Positions 61,081-64,000 of a stretch of 64,000 bases of DNA are shown piece by piece. The DNA lies in assembly GCA_905221605.1 (NCBI GenBank), contig CAJNDS010002468.1, forward strand, positions 970,001-1,034,000, in the 5' to 3' direction. Origin of the DNA: Symbiodinium natans. Taxonomy: Eukaryota; Sar; Dinophyceae; Suessiales; Symbiodiniaceae. The first letter of the stretch is position 1. Each line of letters opens with the position of its first letter. The notes below the pieces were generated by a model, which worked only from the letters and a program-made list of their open reading frames with translations, was not told the origin of the DNA and searched no databases. Position numbers and translations under genes: made by a program.

Positions 61081-61514
61081 CCAGGGCGAACACTCTCTGT
61101 GCGCGTGCTTCTTTGCTGTCGGTGTGCCTGCTCTTTGCATCTGTTGTATATAAAGTTGTTCCCAATGCTATTTGATTTGGTTGTCGTATGTACATATATA
61201 TATATATATGTACATGTATATTTATATATGTGTATATCCAGAAATATGTGTAGACTAAGTAAGCAAAAAGATAGTAAATTCACAGAACATAAACCGAAGT
61301 ATACAGAATACAAATATAGCGTGTGTGTGTATATATAGATGGTACTGTATATGTATCCATGTCAACTACAAGTCTCTATTGGTATGTTGTAACGATATTC
61401 TGCTGTTTGTAGAGAAGCATGGGCTGAAGCCTTAAACTCTAAACGAGAATGGTAATTCCAAGCCCCCCCCCCCCCCCACCCAAGCCCCAAATCCCTCGAA
61501 ACTCTCCACCCACA

Positions 61515-61735
61515 CGCCTCAAAATCCTCAACATTCTCGAAGCCCTCGAATCCCTCAAAGCCTCAAAGACCCCAAAAGCCCTCAAAGCCTCAAAAGCCCT
61601 GAAAGCCCTGAAAGCCCTGCAAGCCCTGAAAGCCCTGAAAGCCCTCAAAGCCCTGAAAGCCCTGAAAGCCCTCAAAGCCCTCAAAGCCCTCAAAGCCCTC
61701 AAAGCCCTCAAAGCCCTCAAAGCCCCAACCCTTCA
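61515..61735 (+). repeat. 9-bp tandem repeat (AAAGCCCTC)n
   Basis: About 24 units of AAAGCCCTC/AAAGCCCTG. The K-A-L frame and its reverse (R-A-L) are repeat artefacts. Confidence 0.92.
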
Positions 61736-61781
61736 AAGCCCCCTTGGATAGTCCTCAACCTCGAAAACCCCCGAGCCAAGA

Positions 61782-61850
61782 GGCGGATCGCATCACCTTC
61801 ACGTCCGCCCATGGGTCTGCGGGACGCCGGCAGAACCCCGGCTGCTGTTA
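61782..61850 (+). CDS. Possible PPR exon
   Basis: ADRITFTSAHGSAGRRQNPG. D-x-I-T-F-T-S-A resembles helix A; borders are uncertain. Confidence 0.45.
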
Positions 61851-62129
61851 AGGAGCGTATGTTTGTTTTTTTTTGTGGGGTGGCGGGTTTAGGGTCTAGG
61901 GTTTTGGGTGGAGGGTTTAGAGTTGCGGGTGGAGGGTGTAGGGTTTAAGGTTTGGGGTTTTGGGGGGAGCTTCTGCTTTTTGAGTTCAGGAACTTGTGTG
62001 TTGTTTGGTGTTGAGTGATATTGGTTTGGGATTGGAGCTTGAAGTTAGTTACCATGATAAGGATTTTGTCCCCCACCTTCGGTGTGGGGTTGTTAGATTT
62101 TAAACTCAACTCTTCTCCTCGCCCGGAAC

Positions 62130-62345
62130 TCTTTTCCTCGCCCGGTCTACTCCTAGAGACTCCCTGGAGTGCCCAACCCCAGAGACTCCCTGGAGTGCCC
62201 AGCCCCCGAGACCTGCTTTGGAGTGCCCAACCCAGACACTCCTGGAGTGCCCAACTGCAGAGTTTTGCTGGTTTGCCCAACCCCAGAGACTCCCTGTGGA
62301 GTGCCCCATTTCAGAGTCTACCTGGAGTGCCCAACCCCACCCTGA
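62130..62345 (+). repeat. Tandem repeat of about 28-30 bp (CAGAGACTCCCTGGAGTGCC)
   Basis: Seven imperfect units of CCCAGAGACTCCCTGGAGTG then CCCAAC. The unit is partly palindromic (ACTCCCTGGAGT) and shares CCCAGAGACTCC with the ends of element G. Confidence 0.88.
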
Positions 62346-62639
62346 AATGCCCAACCCAGTCCGAATCCTTCAGGTGGGGATGTTCGAAGTAAAATAATTC
62401 GATTGCTGGTGCTTCACACTAGATATGTACCCTGCACCGGGAATTGTACAAGAAAACCACGTGCCTAGAATACTAAGGTACGTAGATCATGCCCTAAGCC
62501 CTAAACCCTATACACCCCAAACCCGAAAGCCCGGTAGCTTAAACCCTAAACCCTGAACCCTAAACCGTAAACCCTAAACCCTAAACCCTAAACCCTAAAC
62601 CCTAAACCCTAAGGCCCCTGAGTTCGGGTTCCTGAAGCA

Positions 62640-62720
62640 GAAGCCCAGGAATTGGCTTGTGGCGTCACGGCTGCTGGATCAGCTTGGGCCACCTGGCTTG
62701 GAGGTTTTGTGGGGCGGCCT
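62640..62720 (+). CDS. Possible PPR exon
   Basis: AEAQELACGVTAAGSAWATW then LGGFVG. A-C-G-V-T-A-A-G-S-A-W-x-x-W resembles the turn and helix B, but the frame choice is weak. Confidence 0.35.
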
Positions 62721-63125
62721 CACCGCTTCTTCAGTTTAGGGTTTAGGGTTTAGGGTTTAGGGTTTAGGGTTTAGAGTCTAGATTCTAGGGTTAGAAGGGT
62801 TTAGGGGTTGGGGCTTTAGGACTTAAGTGATTAAGGTTCGGGGGCCTTTAGGACTTGTGGCTTTGGGGGGGTTTCGGGACTTAAGGGTTTAGGGCATTGG
62901 GGTTTGAGGACTCTCAACACTCTAAACCCCAAACCTGCTCAACCTACACAGCCTGCACCTCCCCCACGAAGCCCATCACAAGTCCTTCCCTCAAAGTCCC
63001 TAAACCCTAAGCCCCAAAAGCCCTGAAAGCCCTAAACGCTCTAACACTCCTAAAATCCCTAGAAGCCCTAAACGCCCTAAAAGCCCGACAAGTCCTAAAA
63101 AGCTCGAAAAGCCCTAGAAGGATCA

Positions 63126-63200
63126 GGGGCATACGGCCGAGCGCCTTCTCCTACACCGCGGCCATGCCTGGCAGCAGTTGGCCCCAGGCTGTGGGCATGC
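63126..63200 (+). CDS. PPR exon
   Basis: After ATCAG: GIRPSAFSYTAAMPGSSWPQ then AVGM. R-P-S-A-F-S-Y-T-A-A-M (helix A), S-S-W-P-Q-A-V-G-M (helix B). One of the clearest repeats, shortened in the middle. Confidence 0.8.
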
Positions 63201-63699
63201 CCTAAAAGAAATCCGTGGTTTAGGATCTGGGGTTTAGCGTTTAGGGTTTAGGGTTTAGGGTTTAGGGTTTAGGGTTTAGGGTTTACCTTAACCCTAAAGG
63301 GTCTAAGTTAAGGTTTGTAGGGTTTATGGGGGTTCAGGGGTAATTTCGGGCTTAGCACGCTTATATAGGGCTTTCTGGGCAGTTTTGGGCTTATAGGGCT
63401 TGGGGCTCAATTCTGCCTAACGGGGTTTAGGGTTTCGGGTTTAGGGTTTGTGGTTTGGGATGGGGGGGGGTGGGTGGGTTGTGGAATTGTCCCTCCGAGG
63501 CTCTAAAAGCTTTTGTTTGATTGTTTTCTGTTTGAAGTGTTTTGGGGTTTCTGGTTTTAAGGCTTTAAGGGGTTTAAGGGCTTGAAGCCTCTTAAGGGGT
63601 TTCAGGACCCTGAACCACTCAACCCCACACCCCAAAACCCTACGGCCCTAGACCCTAAAACCTGAACCCTCAACTCCCTCCAAAATCCCCTAACCCTCG

Positions 63700-63856
63700 A
63701 CCCTAACCCCTAAACCCTAAACCCTAAACCCTCGACCCTAAACCCTAAACCCTAAACCCTAAACCCTAAACCCTAAACCCTAAACCCTAAACCCTAAACC
63801 CTAAACCCTAAACCCTAAACCCTAAACCCTAAACCCTAAACCCTAAACCCTAAACC
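63700..63856 (+). repeat. Telomeric array (CCCTAAA)n
   Basis: About 20 units, ending a few bases before the acceptor of the 63865 exon. Confidence 0.96.
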
Positions 63857-63864
63857 TCAACCAG

Positions 63865-63909
63865 GCTGCGAGGTGGCTGGCGCAGGCGCGCAAGGCGCAG
63901 CCTTCGGAG
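63865..63909 (+). CDS. PPR-like exon
   Basis: After ACCAG: AARWLAQARKAQPSE, GT donor (GAG|GTGCCT). Helix B-like. The window ends in CTTGGGATGTTACCCCGTAT (63971 onward), the left arm of another element E. Confidence 0.55.
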
Positions 63910-64000
63910 GTGCCTTGCGCGACTTGCTTCCCATTTAGGGTCAAAATACCCTACCCTAAGGCTCCAAGGACTTGGGATGTTACCCCGTATACAAAGAGTC

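Noticed and set aside
61439-61751. K-A-L / R-A-L frames over the 9-bp repeat
   Set aside because: A 9-bp period gives open frames in several phases and on both strands.
1-64000. The window as a chromosome end
   Set aside because: Telomeric tracts occur in both orientations throughout and are interrupted by genes; there is no terminal uniform array.

Overview
This is nuclear DNA of a complex eukaryote, most likely a dinoflagellate (a chromerid is a weaker alternative). The reasons are: short coding islands lie in a sea of TTTAGGG/CCCTAAA arrays; the exons are tiny and their introns use GT, GC and GA donors with an AG|G acceptor; and the genes are PPR, LRR and CHAT proteins rather than a bacterial operon. 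Every gene I can support is on the + strand. I saw no rRNA, tRNA, spliced-leader RNA or CRISPR array.

Layout. (1) 0-8.6 kb: scattered exons with two PIP-box-like motifs and a UBM-like motif split by a GA-AG intron, possibly the C-terminal half of a translesion-polymerase-type protein. An intronless CHAT-domain gene (5026-6891) sits among them. (2) 8.9-22.0 kb (segment A) and 24.8-34.0 kb (segment B): two diverged copies of one segmental duplication. Each copy encodes a protein with an N-terminal domain (SHSWE, PDP and RGWC motifs; possibly TIR-like) followed by two ribonuclease-inhibitor-like LRR modules, one 28-residue repeat per exon. (3) 22-24.8 kb: tandem satellites and telomeric arrays. 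(4) 35-64 kb: about 30 short exons with PPR repeat signatures, one coiled-coil exon, and introns full of telomeric repeats and small inverted-repeat elements.

The key observation is how the introns are built. Copy B codes for the N-terminal domain in one uninterrupted 813-bp exon. In copy A the same sequence is cut by seven introns, and an eighth cuts the exon just upstream. Removing all of them restores an intact 272-codon frame for the large exon. Seven of the eight are flanked by a 4-bp target-site duplication starting with G. The elements begin CT and end AG, most with inverted-repeat ends. The upstream GNNN copy therefore becomes the donor (GT, GC or GA) and the element's terminal AG becomes the acceptor. 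This is the architecture of transposon-like introners. Several families recur, including in the PPR genes.

Telomeric arrays are a second layer. They are nested inside introners that exist elsewhere in the window without them. In the LRR introns of copy A they sit exactly at a CCCT that is present as a single unit in the 59-62-bp introns of copy B. At two places the array is flanked by a 13- or 26-bp duplication of exon sequence. I infer an older wave of introner insertion followed by capture or expansion of telomeric repeats inside introns. The expression state and the species cannot be determined from the sequence alone.
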